From: Nemertoderma westbladi
Lineage: Eukaryota; Xenacoelomorpha; Nemertodermatida; Nemertodermatidae
Assembly (NCBI GenBank): GCA_032718475.1
Contig: JAUCBJ010006502.1
Coordinates: forward strand, 1 to 45,464
Reading direction: 5' to 3'
Length of the DNA: 45,464 nucleotides
Part shown: one piece after another, positions 11,501 through 19,439 of the stretch
How the letters are laid out: each line of letters begins with the position of its first letter
Position numbering within the stretch: the stretch's first letter is position 1
The notes under the pieces: generated by a model
What the model was told of the DNA's origin: nothing
The model's database searches: none
What the model saw: the letters and a program-made list of their open reading frames with translations, nothing else
Position numbers and translations under genes: made by a program

Positions 11501-14500
11501 TAGGTCTGAAGTATTTCATGCGCAAGGTGTGGAGCCTACACGCATCTATACTGCTAGTGAAGTAGAAACTCCTATAGTAAACCCTATTAAGGGTAATTAT
11601 AAACCTGTTGACAATGATATTCCATATAGACTTGATAATAATCCGAGAAATTTATATACCGATAACTCGATATTAAATAACACAATGGCCCAAGAAAGTT
11701 TTACGCGTCAAATGGCTAGAACCGAAGCCCGTCAAGCGGTAAAGGTGGGAGAGATCGTCAAGTTCAATGGAGATGAGATGAAATGGTTACCTTTTAATGA
11801 ATATTATAAAGATAACATACAGAACTCTGTGCTATCTAACGGAGAGAAACTGAGATTCCTCATCGAGTGCTTGGAAGGATCTCCCAAGTTAATGGCGTTA
11901 AAGTTTATTGGACATCCAGATGGATTAAGACAAGTTTGGGATACACTAAACACCAGGTATGGTAATAGGAATAACATAGCTAGGTATTTGTATGCAAAAT
12001 TGGTAGCGCCCCGAAAGTTCATTAGCAGCGGGATTATAGAGTTTTCCGATGAGATTCAGGAGATCTGTAGACAATTAGATTGGCTAGGTAAGTCTCATGA
12101 ATATCAGAGTTCTATGGTTATTGGAGCCGTGGCCTCTACTTTACCTAAGGGTGGAGTAGGTACACGCTGGGATAAGAAAGTGTTATATATGATGGAACAA
12201 CAACGACGAGACCCTACCATGGCTGATCTCATGTCATTCTTAGATGGAGAAGTGAAATTACAGCTCCTAAAGCAGTCCAGAGAGAAGACACCGGAAAACA
12301 AGGTAAGTGAGAAACCCGTTTCTAGGAGAAAGGTAACACCAGTGTATTATACCGACGACGGCAAAAGCCAGGCTTCTCAAGAAGAAGACAGCGGGAAAGA
12401 CACTGAAAGATCCTATTATGTCAACAAATAAGTAAATAAATTATTATTATAATTAAATAAGTAAGTAAATTCAAGTCTCGAACCAATGACAGGAGAGAAC
12501 AGGTAAGAAAAACTCCTCCTACGTCTCCTAAGAGAATTCATGTAAGAAAGCCCAAAGAAAGAACGAGTGTGCACAACGTTACTCAAAATAAGGTAAATAA
12601 CATCAAACCGAAATGTGCACTGTGTGACGGGCCCCACCGTTTGAATGTGTGTGATGAATTCCTAAAGAAATCATTAAAGGATAGACGGGAAGTCATGTGG
12701 GATAAGCGGTTGTGTTATAATTGCCTCAGACAAGGACACCAACGGCGAACCTGTTACTCCGACGCAAGGTGTGCGAAGTGCGGCGCAAAACATCATCTCT
12801 TGTTGCACACTGAATTCGAACGAAACAGCCCGAGTCAGGTAAGTGATTCCGAACTACATGTCCAATTCAGTGATGTGAACGACACTGACCAAAGTTCTGA
12901 GATGGAAGGATTCTATACGGATGAATTCTCCGATGAAAACGAATCCTGTTACCTGATAAATACCGCAGTGTATCGAACACTTACGTATGAAAAGGACACC
13001 GATAGCGAGCTCCCCCTAACTACTTCTGACAGACAACCATCTTGGAAAGCACCAACTTCCAATGTAGGAATCCGAGAATTTCCCGTAGTGCAGTTGAGGG
13101 TCCACGGACCTAAAAGGAGTTATATAGTGAACGCCCTCCTCGACTCCGGTAGCACAGGAACATTCATCGTCAAAGAACTAGCCGAAGACATCTTTGCTGG
13201 ACAACCCAAGTTCCGAACTAAGTTAAACATGTCAGGGATTATGCAGGTTTGGAAATCTACAGTAATAGCGGATTATTATGTAGGTGCGTTGTCCACCCCC
13301 CAGGATGAACTAGGAGAACACAGCATAAGGTCAGTAAAAATGGTGGCGATAAAGAACTTCGCTACCAGCCAAGTAGAACCTTATAACTGGGATGAGGACG
13401 ATTTCACCCAGCGGCTTAATATACCTAGATTCAACACAGATTACCCTGGAGTACAAATACTCATCGGCAAAATGCGCATGAGGCGCTTGAGACATTGGAG
13501 AAACAGCCTGCTCAACCGCAACCACTACAAGCCTATGCGGGAAGAACTAGAGTAGGTTGGTACTTTACTGGCCCTTCCCGTAGAACTCTCATGGAAAGGT
13601 TACCAAAAGAACAGGTATATCAAGTAAGTGAATGGGAAGTGGAGAGCAGTGAGGTAGACGACCCAACTGAGGGAACACCATACTCCTCAGATAATGACGA
13701 TATCCACCAACTCTTCGACGAGGAGAATACCATCGATCTCCTTACGGAAAACGAGACTTGGCAAAACCAAGTGAACCTATGTCAACTCATTCGTCCATCA
13801 GGACAAGTCGACTATAACGACGAACTGAATGACGTAATCGAGCGCTATAACTCTCTTAGGAACTGTATACCCTGTAGGAAAGCATTCAGTAGGCCTTTAA
13901 CACAGCGAGAGGCAGAATTACCTAGAGAACGAGTAAGCTTCTATGAACCACCCTTTACTAATACCGGTGTAGATTTATTTGGCCCTATTGAAGTATATCG
14001 TGCTAGGACTATAGTCAAGAGATGGTGTGTCATCTTTGTTTGTATGACTTGTAGAGCTATCCATCTCGATATGGTGAACGATTTATCTACCAATAGCTTC
14101 ATATTGAGCTTACGCCGACAGATCGCTCGCTTTGGAACTAGTAACACGATGAGATCTGATAAGGGAACGAACTTCATTGGTGCCAACAATGAAATCAAGG
14201 CTTACGTCAAAGATTGGAACCAAAGACAGGTGGACGATCAGCTAAGGGTAACAGCGTCTAGCTGGACCTTCAACGCCGCCGACGCCCCTTGGTGGGGAGG
14301 AAGTTGGGAGAGATTAATCAGGAGCGTGAAGACCGCATTTCACTTTATAGTGCCGTGCCGCGCGTATCTCACCGACGAACTTTTGCGGACGTTAATGGAG
14401 GAAATCGCCGCCTATCTCAACGAGAGACCGCTTATGCCAGTCTCATCGAGTCCCGATTCCCTGGAAGCGCTAACACCCGCGCACTTCCTACTGAAGAAAC

Positions 14501-17500
14501 CTGTAGCCATGCTCCCACGATCGGAAATCACAGACGGAGACGAATACTGCCGGCAAACTTGGCAACTTATGCAGTTGTTATCTCGTCGTTTCGCTGACCA
14601 TTTCGAAAAACATTATCTACCCATGCTACAACTTCGAACTAAGTGGTTTGCGCAGCAAGAAAACGTCAGCGCTGGAGACATGGTCCTTATTGTGGATTCA
14701 GATCTTCCACGTAAGCGGTGGCAGACAGGTCGTATCATCGAGACTCACATCTCGAATGATGGTTTGGTGCGATCGGTAGAACTCGTCGTCATGCGACGTA
14801 ACTTTAAGAAACCGGGAATTGTCTTCGAGATACAGCAGCTCAATCGCCCAGTTGGTCGTTTATGTTTACTGGAAAGAGACAGAGAACTCTCCGGAAACTA
14901 TGGAAGGCAAGATACTCTTCCCACGACCACCTCCCTAATCCAACAAACATCTAGGTACTCCCCAACGTAATAACGTCTGGAGTGGGTGTGTGACTATATT
15001 ATTTTATATTCTTATTATTTTATATTTATGTATGTATTATTATGTAATTTTATTATAATCGTTTTCTTTAATTTTATTTAGTAGAATGTTATTTTAGCGA
15101 TTATCTAGTAGATTAGTGCAATATATATTAGTGTTTATTACTTAATTACTTATATATTATATATTTAGAGCGACGGCGAGAAATAATTCTTTTTCTCTTT
15201 CCTTACTGTCCGTATTACATTACAAATACATAACTACAGTAAGATGAAATATCCGTACTTATTAAAGTACAATAAAGCTCCTACTATATTCAAGTATTAT
15301 TGGTAAAGTAGAGTATTAGGAATGCAAAATTCAGATCCTCGTGTCTCGGCTAAACCAAGCTCTGGGTAGACCTTGGAAACGACTTGCCTCTTCTCACTGA
15401 CATTGCTTCGTGCGATATTGCTCTCATACCGTATATTAAATAATACATATAGTAGCGTGATGTCCCTTTAACAGTAGCGTACAACGCAAATAAATCTGTT
15501 AAACCCTTTGACCATCTGTAATTCTAGTCGATTAAGATATCGTGGCACCCACCGATATACTTGAAAGAAAAAATTCTAGAATCAGTGGTTAACGTCCCCA
15601 GACAAGTTCTGGAATAAACCGGTGCCCATCTTAAATATTAACTATTAATATTTATAAAATCTGTCAAATTCAGATCCTTTAAAATTCTAGTCTATTAAGA
15701 TATCGTAGCACTTACCGATATTCTTAAAAAGACCAATTTCCTAGAATCAAGGATCCTAGTCCCCAGACATGTTCTGGAATAAAATTGTGTCTATTTAATA
15801 TTAAATAATAAAATTTACGGGAATAAATTTAAATTCATATCTTTTAATGAATTTGATAAATTGTCATTTTTATACAATTTATAATATTCCCAAAATTCCA
15901 TTAATTAATAAATCATGGGAGCGGAGATTCACCCTATTAAGTATATTAGTGTGCGAGAATCTCCAATATATAGTCAATAGCCGATAAAATTCATAAAATC
16001 ATGTATTAAGGGGATATTGACAATTAAAGAATTACTATTAAATAGCATCCCAGATCTGTATGCATGAGAATTACCCTAATTCTACCGCTAGCTTTCCATA
16101 ATGTCACCATAGCAACAACCACCCTAGAATTAGAAGTGAGCTAAAAGAAAAATAAAGGCTTGCCCCATTGAATAGCATAAGGAATAAATAGCATACTGCT
16201 AGTATCCCAGGATACCCAATAATAACGTGGCATTCTGGAAGGCACTTGACTAACGGACAAATGGCCCGAATGTGTGCGGTTTGTGACAGTTGTGTGGAAT
16301 TTGTGTGTTTATAGGTGAATGTTACTACTAAAGTGTGTTTACAGTAGCGAGTCGCAATTGTGAAAGTAGCCCTAACTCTCCAGTAAGAACCTGAAGTAAA
16401 TCTAAGCCTTTGGGACGGACGGTGGAGTGACTCGCACTGGTTTTTGTGGTCGTTGTGCAGCTACTACGTTGGCGATAGGCACATCGGCGAAAGTACACCA
16501 GCGCTGAGGATCTTGCGCTATCCGGGGGCCGAGAGGGGTAGGCAGCGACGCCCGCTAGCCTAATTATAACTAATTATAATATTGATAAACTCATATAGCA
16601 CCTATGACTGAGTTGATAGAAGATGATCTTGGTATCAGGGAGAAATATACTCTACCGTTGCAAGCGTTTGTTGATAGCTTGATACGCAGCGACGCTAGTC
16701 CAACTACTACGGAGGACGATGGTCGTTATATCGAACCGCCGATGTCCCAGGAGCAACTTACTGAATGAATGAACTTACTTAACTGAATTGGACTATCGAA
16801 AATTCACTGCTCGCTATACGCATCGTAATGGTACGCATATGGACTTCTTAACTACTGGTCATCCTATCGATTTACACGATACGGACGATGTCGACACCGA
16901 AAGGGAAATGGTACTATTTAAATATCCTACCCAGCGGAGTCGGAACGATAAACTGAAAATCGAATGCGAAAATTCTATTCGAAATCGAATCGAAAGAGAA
17001 GACGTTAAAGAACCGGATAAACGCGGTAACTCCAACGTATATTTGGAATTCTTGAAAGAAACATTGTAAAACCGAATAAATATCACCCGCGTTTCCCCTA
17101 CAAGACGGGCGTCTTTGGTATTATTGCGATGAATGCCCAAGACCCAACCAACAAACAGAAAGACATAAACATCCGCGGAGACGTTGCTTTAAACACGGTT
17201 TTACTCGCTATATTTACGGGAGTTTCGAGCGAAACTTATTCGATGTATCACCTACGCTCGTTCGATTCAAACGATTCTTAAATAAACCTATGATCAGAGT
17301 TCCAGAATACTCGGTCAGACCTCCTCATTCCCTAGTTAGACCTCAGACTCTTGATCCTAATAGTATCACGGATCCTCCCGAACTGTACTCACTGTTCAAA
17401 GATCTAGTGTTACCCGAACAATTAGTCGGTGGCACTCCGGTTGTGGGCTCCCTAGATATTCGCCCATCTTACCTAGCCGGATTGGGACGCGGACATCTAA

Positions 17501-19411
17501 TATCGCCATTCAACCGTATCATCGTCCCTGTTTAACCCGATACAACCTGTCACCCAGGCGGAGGAGAGAGTTGTACGAAACGCGTTGGACACTATTCGTC
17601 AAAAGATCGGAAAAGGAACCTACAATTGTTTAGAGAAACGTAAATTGCAGCAGCAAGTCCAAGCGGTAAACGAATTAGCTTTATCTCAGTTCGATCAGGA
17701 AATCCAGAATCTCTAAGAAGATATCGAACTTGGACGACCCTATTTTCTGCAAGAGTTTTTGGACAAACACATCCAACGATAAGCGGAGGAAAATCAGCTC
17801 GAGGAGAAGCATATCGAAATGGACGAGACATCGACCATAACCCTAAACCTTCCGATGCAATTGTATTGCACCCTTTACCCAGGAGTTATAGCCCTCCTAG
17901 TAAAGTGGCTCGCCCCAAAGAGAAAAGGACTCTTGCTAGCCTCAAAAAACTGCGTAAACGCCGTCCGCGCAAGAAAGACTAACTGTTTAGAGTATTTTTA
18001 TATTTTAGAAACTGTGATTTTGTATATTTTATAGACTCAAATCCCATTTTCTGGGAGCGGTGTAAAAGCTTTTGCGGATGTAACAAGCTATTTTTCTCGC
18101 AATATACCGAGTAGGTATTTTAGCGGACATAACAAGCGATTTTGCCCGCTATGTCTGCATGTGTGCTTTAGCGGACATATAAAGCCATTTTTCTCCGCAA
18201 TAAGCTCAAATACTCTAAACATCGGAACTCAGATGACGACATCTATCAGCTGTGTCCACGTGTAACTTTTTCTTTGTTCTTTGTTCGTTCTTTGTTCAGT
18301 CGACCAATCAGAGCGGTTTTCACTCTGTGTTGGACATTATATACAGAAACTCACGCAATTCAGTCAGTGTGTATTTTCCTAAGCCCAGAACACCGGCTTT
18401 GGAATGATTCTATGTTTCAGGCTTTAGCCAAACATTAGTAGGCTTTGATCATAGAAACGTATAACTGTTATCAAACCACCGCAACAAACTGGCAAATCAG
18501 CCTGTCATATCTCATCCAAACACCGCATTATTTTACTGCTATTTACTGTCGGTTATTAATTATATCAGTTTGATGGAATATTGTTATATTTGGATAATAT
18601 CGATAAATAATCAGAAAACCCCAATCTTCTTGATAACTGAAGGTTAGAGAGACCGGTTACATATAACAATTGCGACTTACATTAAAGTGGTTTTGGAGTG
18701 AATCTAATGCTATTTCATAGGCACTACATGTGTCGGTTGCTGTTCTCTTTATATGTGACTAAAATTAGTGAAGGTCGGCAGATCGGTGTGCAGCATTGTG
18801 CGGTAGTGTGCATGATTGTGACAGATAACAAAGCATCTCCTAAAGAATGCGCTTTATACGTGAATCAATAGCCATCCCGTTGTGTTTAGTGTAAGTCATA
18901 ACTCTGTTTACATACTTAGAGCGCCACGTCCTAAAGGAACTGTTGATATTTCCCGAAAGTGAATAATATTTGTCAGAAATTATATATTAACGATCAGTCG
19001 AATAATACAGTAGGCCTACACCGCAATAAGGTCAGAGCTTCTGAATCCAGTCTCCCGGGTATATCCAGCGGGTGAATGGTCGCGCATAGACTGGCTTCGG
19101 CTAATGTAGTGTATCAAATACTCGTTATAGGCTAAAGTCGATTTATAATCTAGAAGACATCTAAATTTGGCAGGTTAAACTGCTAAAGGTCTGAAAGCGC
19201 GAACACACCGATGGTTTGTAACCACTCGGTGCTATGGTAACCTCTTACAACATTACTGCGTAAACTATTCTCTAATACTGACCTTGAAATTCTTCTGATA
19301 ACTTTTATATTGAAATGAACTTTTGAGGAGTCCGTCCATCTTTCCCTGCATGGTAACCAGGGCTTGGTGAATGTGTTCTGGATCAGCTGATGAGTCAAGG
19401 ATTCCTGGATC
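5369..19411 (-). CDS. Axonemal dynein heavy chain, partial gene (four internal exons)
   Basis: Exons on the minus strand, in coding order, are 19411-19283, 6086-5973, 5832-5689 and 5578-5369 (43, 38, 48 and 70 codons, all phase 0, all with AG acceptors and GT donors). The encoded segment is the DHC_N2 linker region of dynein heavy chains. Diagnostic words include LKQLLWDSLKDWD, YVHQLEKGLPPNDVVPHLK, VVTDLRNPTLKPRHWDEVER and EEPLTLGKLIELEAFEFTEQ. Dynein heavy chains are about 4,000-residue AAA+ microtubule motors; the linker drives the power stroke. The family is certain; the DNAH subfamily is unresolved. The small introns (140 and 110 bp) contrast with the first intron shown here, which holds a 12.97-kb retrotransposon, and with the flanking introns, which hold minisatellites. 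The N-terminal tail exons and all AAA+ motor exons are not seen in the window. Confidence 0.9.
5689..5832 (-). CDS. Dynein heavy chain exon (linker, QLEKGLPPNDVVP)
   Basis: A 48-codon exon lies between acceptor TTATGTTAG|GCTCCA and donor GAAAAG|GTTAGT. It encodes a helical segment with the conserved QLEKGLPPNDVVPHLK motif. It is separated by 140-bp and 110-bp introns from its neighbours. Confidence 0.92.
5973..6086 (-). CDS. Dynein heavy chain exon (linker, LKQLLWDSLKDWD)
   Basis: A 38-codon exon lies between acceptor TTTTTAAG|GTTGAA and donor TCAGAT|GTAAGT. The word LKLKQLLWDSLKDWDVIYQEW is the classic dynein DHC_N2 pattern. The 5' LTR of the BEL/Pao element begins 153 bases upstream of it in genomic coordinates. 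Confidence 0.9.
6251..6378 (+). promoter_or_regulatory. Triplicated hairpin motif in LTR U3
   Basis: Three copies (about 6251-6280, 6301-6330, 6349-6378) share the form GCGGAYRTA...AAGC..TTTT..CCGC. Each is an imperfect inverted repeat with GCGG and CCGC ends. Direct repeats upstream of the core promoter are typical of LTR enhancer regions. Function is inferred only from position and repetition. Confidence 0.5.
6483..6545 (+). promoter_or_regulatory. Predicted LTR core promoter (CCAAT, TATA-like, Inr)
   Basis: CCAAT is at 6483-6487, TGTATAC at 6517-6523, and TCAGTC (Inr consensus TCAKTY) at 6539-6544, about 24 bp from the TATA-like box. In the 3' LTR the equivalent TATA region is the better TTATATAC (18337-18344). 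This would place the U3/R border near 6541. Confidence 0.5.
7381..7495 (+). repeat. Tandem duplication across the LTR/leader junction
   Basis: Two copies share GAACAATAACAGTTAT, then a short variable stretch, then GTAGGCAATAAA (7381-7430 and 7451-7495). The first copy begins in the last five bases of the LTR. This is the region where minus-strand priming would be expected. Confidence 0.65.
7386..9365 (+). other. Long untranslated leader of the BEL/Pao element
   Basis: About 1.98 kb lie between the 5' LTR and the gag ATG, with no ORF of note. No tRNA primer-binding site starting TGG is visible directly after the LTR. Instead the junction carries the palindrome AATAACAGTTATT, which recurs about 70 bp downstream. 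The distal part is AT-rich and internally duplicated. Confidence 0.7.
8976..9235 (+). repeat. ~126-bp tandem repeat in the retrotransposon leader
   Basis: Two full imperfect copies and the start of a third (ACCGGTATT at about 8978, 9104 and 9219) share CTAGTCTGTAATAAT and ACTTATATATACTATAAG. It is AT-rich and non-coding. Confidence 0.7.
9366..9926 (+). CDS. gag: BEL/Pao gag, N-terminal part (ends at in-frame UGA)
   Basis: The ORF is 186 codons from the first ATG after the leader (MSDTKQNLSD...), ending at TGA 9924-9926. The next ORF continues in exactly the same frame with no gap, so this is the N-terminus of one long gag interrupted by a single stop. The peptide is hydrophilic with a helical C-terminal part (LLILPAAVLTRVLIAVEEHQ) and no recognised domain. 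The UGA could be a CGA-to-TGA transition, or could allow readthrough. Confidence 0.75.
   Translation: MSDTKQNLSDSLLDTTICDPDRSVECVRPKFNSPPTVRKIIPPVVVSDPRLVQHRRSIIGTRAQVKRDQEAAEQQQHSSRELISQRPDSSSSADTVELIPEHGAKMADAVYSDPLLILPAAVLTRVLIAVEEHQIDWARSKRSTKDSYAGYTREELKSIVESQWNFPGPGIPFDLSEAAWEDIHRM
9927..12431 (+). CDS. gag: BEL/Pao gag, main part (coiled coil plus DUF1759-like domain)
   Basis: This is an 834-codon continuation of gag in the same frame; the first codon is GTG and it is not a eukaryotic start. Residues about 188-281 are an extreme Ala/Glu/Lys/Arg coiled coil (AAEAERKVAEAERK-type repeats). After a Pro/Thr-rich linker, residues about 600-770 are the capsid-like DUF1759 domain of BEL/Pao gag (VKFNGDEMKWLPFNEYY, RFLIECLEGSPKLMALKF, VWDTLNTRYGN). 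The ORF ends at TAA 12429-12431 in an AT-rich stretch full of TAA triplets. The zinc-knuckle frame resumes after it, so the polyprotein is broken here. Confidence 0.85.
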   Translation: MTKETSDPAVWKRSAAGYVQGFFSSMERLEEQLFRQPQGPQEQGELLYQVRERILRIRLILSAFEEASKRRQDTSLQVAVKTWFQRVSLQVQGTAQWKSQLAERSTHGESTDATFSQVESEVTAEKPHKRDAIDIYLSDYQRFLGDEELRRRLSGLRPNSEGTKLVLDAIDAEMIAANQAKFDERLRIARVQEEQVKKKRIEDRKTAAAAVAAAEAERKVAEVERKAAEAAAEAKAAAAEVEAERTAAAAEAERKVAEAERKRAVAEAERRASEETTQLELENIQENQDCINKQLTASHMQMMNRSTPKRQGYTSSDEGDTTDPEGGGNRSRLSRRRRMSHRQKLPDLPPAVRRQLTNTDLGSTEPTDQIIKKERLPTIVDEPEIIRPVLEATPSVIETPVLPEPTSKFPLHSTKLPVPHRTTPETVPVLDSERNINDLSPVVPRLPATMLAAPASAVEWVNEGRRGMNLLLGQMQETVHQFKGTVRESRLELQEVQQSIALEHDKLVNTQKGIPPTPVTMCQPVRSEVFHAQGVEPTRIYTASEVETPIVNPIKGNYKPVDNDIPYRLDNNPRNLYTDNSILNNTMAQESFTRQMARTEARQAVKVGEIVKFNGDEMKWLPFNEYYKDNIQNSVLSNGEKLRFLIECLEGSPKLMALKFIGHPDGLRQVWDTLNTRYGNRNNIARYLYAKLVAPRKFISSGIIEFSDEIQEICRQLDWLGKSHEYQSSMVIGAVASTLPKGGVGTRWDKKVLYMMEQQRRDPTMADLMSFLDGEVKLQLLKQSREKTPENKVSEKPVSRRKVTPVYYTDDGKSQASQEEDSGKDTERSYYVNK
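12464..13555 (+). CDS. pol: BEL/Pao zinc knuckles and aspartic protease
   Basis: The frame is open from about 12464 (after a TAA) to 13555. Residues with paired Cys/His motifs (CALCDGPHRLNVC; CYNCLRQGHQRRTC; CAKCGAKHHLLLH) are nucleic-acid-binding zinc knuckles. They are followed by an acidic linker and the protease motif ALLDSGSTGTFIV with the DSG active-site triplet (DUF1758 type). Homology leaves this frame at about 13469 (GVQILIG) and continues in the -1 frame. The last ~28 codons are therefore out-of-frame sequence. Confidence 0.85.
   Translation, partial: SKFKSRTNDRREQVRKTPPTSPKRIHVRKPKERTSVHNVTQNKVNNIKPKCALCDGPHRLNVCDEFLKKSLKDRREVMWDKRLCYNCLRQGHQRRTCYSDARCAKCGAKHHLLLHTEFERNSPSQVSDSELHVQFSDVNDTDQSSEMEGFYTDEFSDENESCYLINTAVYRTLTYEKDTDSELPLTTSDRQPSWKAPTSNVGIREFPVVQLRVHGPKRSYIVNALLDSGSTGTFIVKELAEDIFAGQPKFRTKLNMSGIMQVWKSTVIADYYVGALSTPQDELGEHSIRSVKMVAIKNFATSQVEPYNWDEDDFTQRLNIPRFNTDYPGVQILIGKMRMRRLRHWRNSLLNRNHYKPMREELE
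13471..14970 (+). CDS. pol: BEL/Pao protease C-terminus joined to integrase (RT/RNase H deleted)
   Basis: This is the -1 frame relative to the protease ORF. It starts with the protease tail (RVGWYFTGP at about 13546-13572). After about 80 acidic residues it passes directly into integrase: a residual CIPC of the N-terminal zinc finger, then the catalytic core with Asp at 13972 (GVDLFGP), Asp at 14158 (SDKGTNFIG) and Glu at 14308 (WWGGSWERL). Spacings are 62 and 50 residues, as is usual for this group. A DUF5641-like C-terminus follows (AGDMVLIVDSDLPRKRW). The several hundred residues of RT and RNase H normally between protease and integrase are missing; the junction is around 13760-13840. The integrase itself looks intact. 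Confidence 0.88.
   Translation, partial: NAHEALETLEKQPAQPQPLQAYAGRTRVGWYFTGPSRRTLMERLPKEQVYQVSEWEVESSEVDDPTEGTPYSSDNDDIHQLFDEENTIDLLTENETWQNQVNLCQLIRPSGQVDYNDELNDVIERYNSLRNCIPCRKAFSRPLTQREAELPRERVSFYEPPFTNTGVDLFGPIEVYRARTIVKRWCVIFVCMTCRAIHLDMVNDLSTNSFILSLRRQIARFGTSNTMRSDKGTNFIGANNEIKAYVKDWNQRQVDDQLRVTASSWTFNAADAPWWGGSWERLIRSVKTAFHFIVPCRAYLTDELLRTLMEEIAAYLNERPLMPVSSSPDSLEALTPAHFLLKKPVAMLPRSEITDGDEYCRQTWQLMQLLSRRFADHFEKHYLPMLQLRTKWFAQQENVSAGDMVLIVDSDLPRKRWQTGRIIETHISNDGLVRSVELVVMRRNFKKPGIVFEIQQLNRPVGRLCLLERDRELSGNYGRQDTLPTTTSLIQQTSRYSPT
14971..16603 (+). other. Non-coding 3' region of the element with a ~160-bp duplication
   Basis: No ORF is visible. Two imperfect direct copies (about 15519-15626 and 15679-15790) share AATTCTAGTC, ATTAAGATATCGT, GATAT, GAATCA and CCCCAGACA.GTTCTGGAATAA. 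The part at 16400-16560 is GC-richer, with several GGCGA-type words and possible stem-loops. Confidence 0.6.
16604..17980 (+). pseudogene. Broken accessory ORF between integrase and 3' LTR
   Basis: A chain of open segments changes frame with little gap: 16604-16768 (54 aa, starting MTELIEDD), 16788-17069 (93 aa), a segment to 17280, 17290-17535 (81 aa), and a segment with two stops near 17714 and 17779. A Lys/Arg-rich tail (LKKLRKRRPRKKD) ends in a stop at about 17980. Base composition and the density of long open segments are coding-like, unlike the preceding 1.6 kb. This suggests one accessory protein disabled by frameshifts and stops. I do not recognise the family. There is no signal peptide or clear membrane segment, so I have no evidence for an envelope protein. 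Confidence 0.45.
18050..18060 (+). other. Possible polypurine tract before the 3' LTR
   Basis: GGGAGCGG abuts the TGTAAAAG start of the 3' LTR. It is short for a polypurine tract, but in the only position where one could act. Confidence 0.35.
18061..19205 (+). repeat. 3' LTR of the BEL/Pao element
   Basis: 1,145 bp, collinear with the 5' LTR. Differences seen are two one-base deletions (TTTCTCGCAA; TGATAACTGA) and six substitutions, five of them G/A transitions. It is followed directly by the duplicated target CACCG. Confidence 0.96.
19283..19411 (-). CDS. Dynein heavy chain exon (upstream of the retrotransposon)
   Basis: A 43-codon exon lies between acceptor TTATTTTCTAG|GATCC (AG at 19413-19412) and donor TTCAAG|GTCAGT. 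It encodes an acidic segment followed by KMDGLLKSSFQYKSYQKNFK. Phase 0 on both sides joins directly to the 6086 exon (VEITRYEELEE). It ends 78 bases from the 3' LTR, so the element split this intron. Confidence 0.8.
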
Positions 19412-19439
19412 CTAGAAAATAAATAAAAGCCATGAGAAA

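Larger units (their letters stand above)
6239..19205 (+). mobile_element. Complete BEL/Pao LTR retrotransposon, RT-deleted, 12,967 bp
   Basis: The element is bounded by LTRs of 1,147 bp (6239-7385) and 1,145 bp (18061-19205) starting TGTAAAAGC and ending GCGAACA. It is flanked by the perfect 5-bp target duplication CACCG at 6234-6238 and 19206-19210. By eye the LTRs differ at 6 substitutions and 2 one-base indels (about 99.3% identity), so insertion is recent. Internal order is: long leader, gag with a DUF1759-type domain, zinc knuckles, aspartic protease, integrase with DUF5641-like C-terminus, then a 3-kb 3' region with a broken accessory ORF. This order, the DUF1759/protease pairing and the integrase type are BEL/Pao. 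Reverse transcriptase and RNase H are absent. It lies antisense to the dynein gene in an intron that was about 224 bp before insertion. Confidence 0.95.

Noticed and set aside
16604-17980. Envelope gene of an endogenous retrovirus
   Set aside because: No signal peptide, furin-like site or transmembrane segment seen; described only as a broken accessory ORF.
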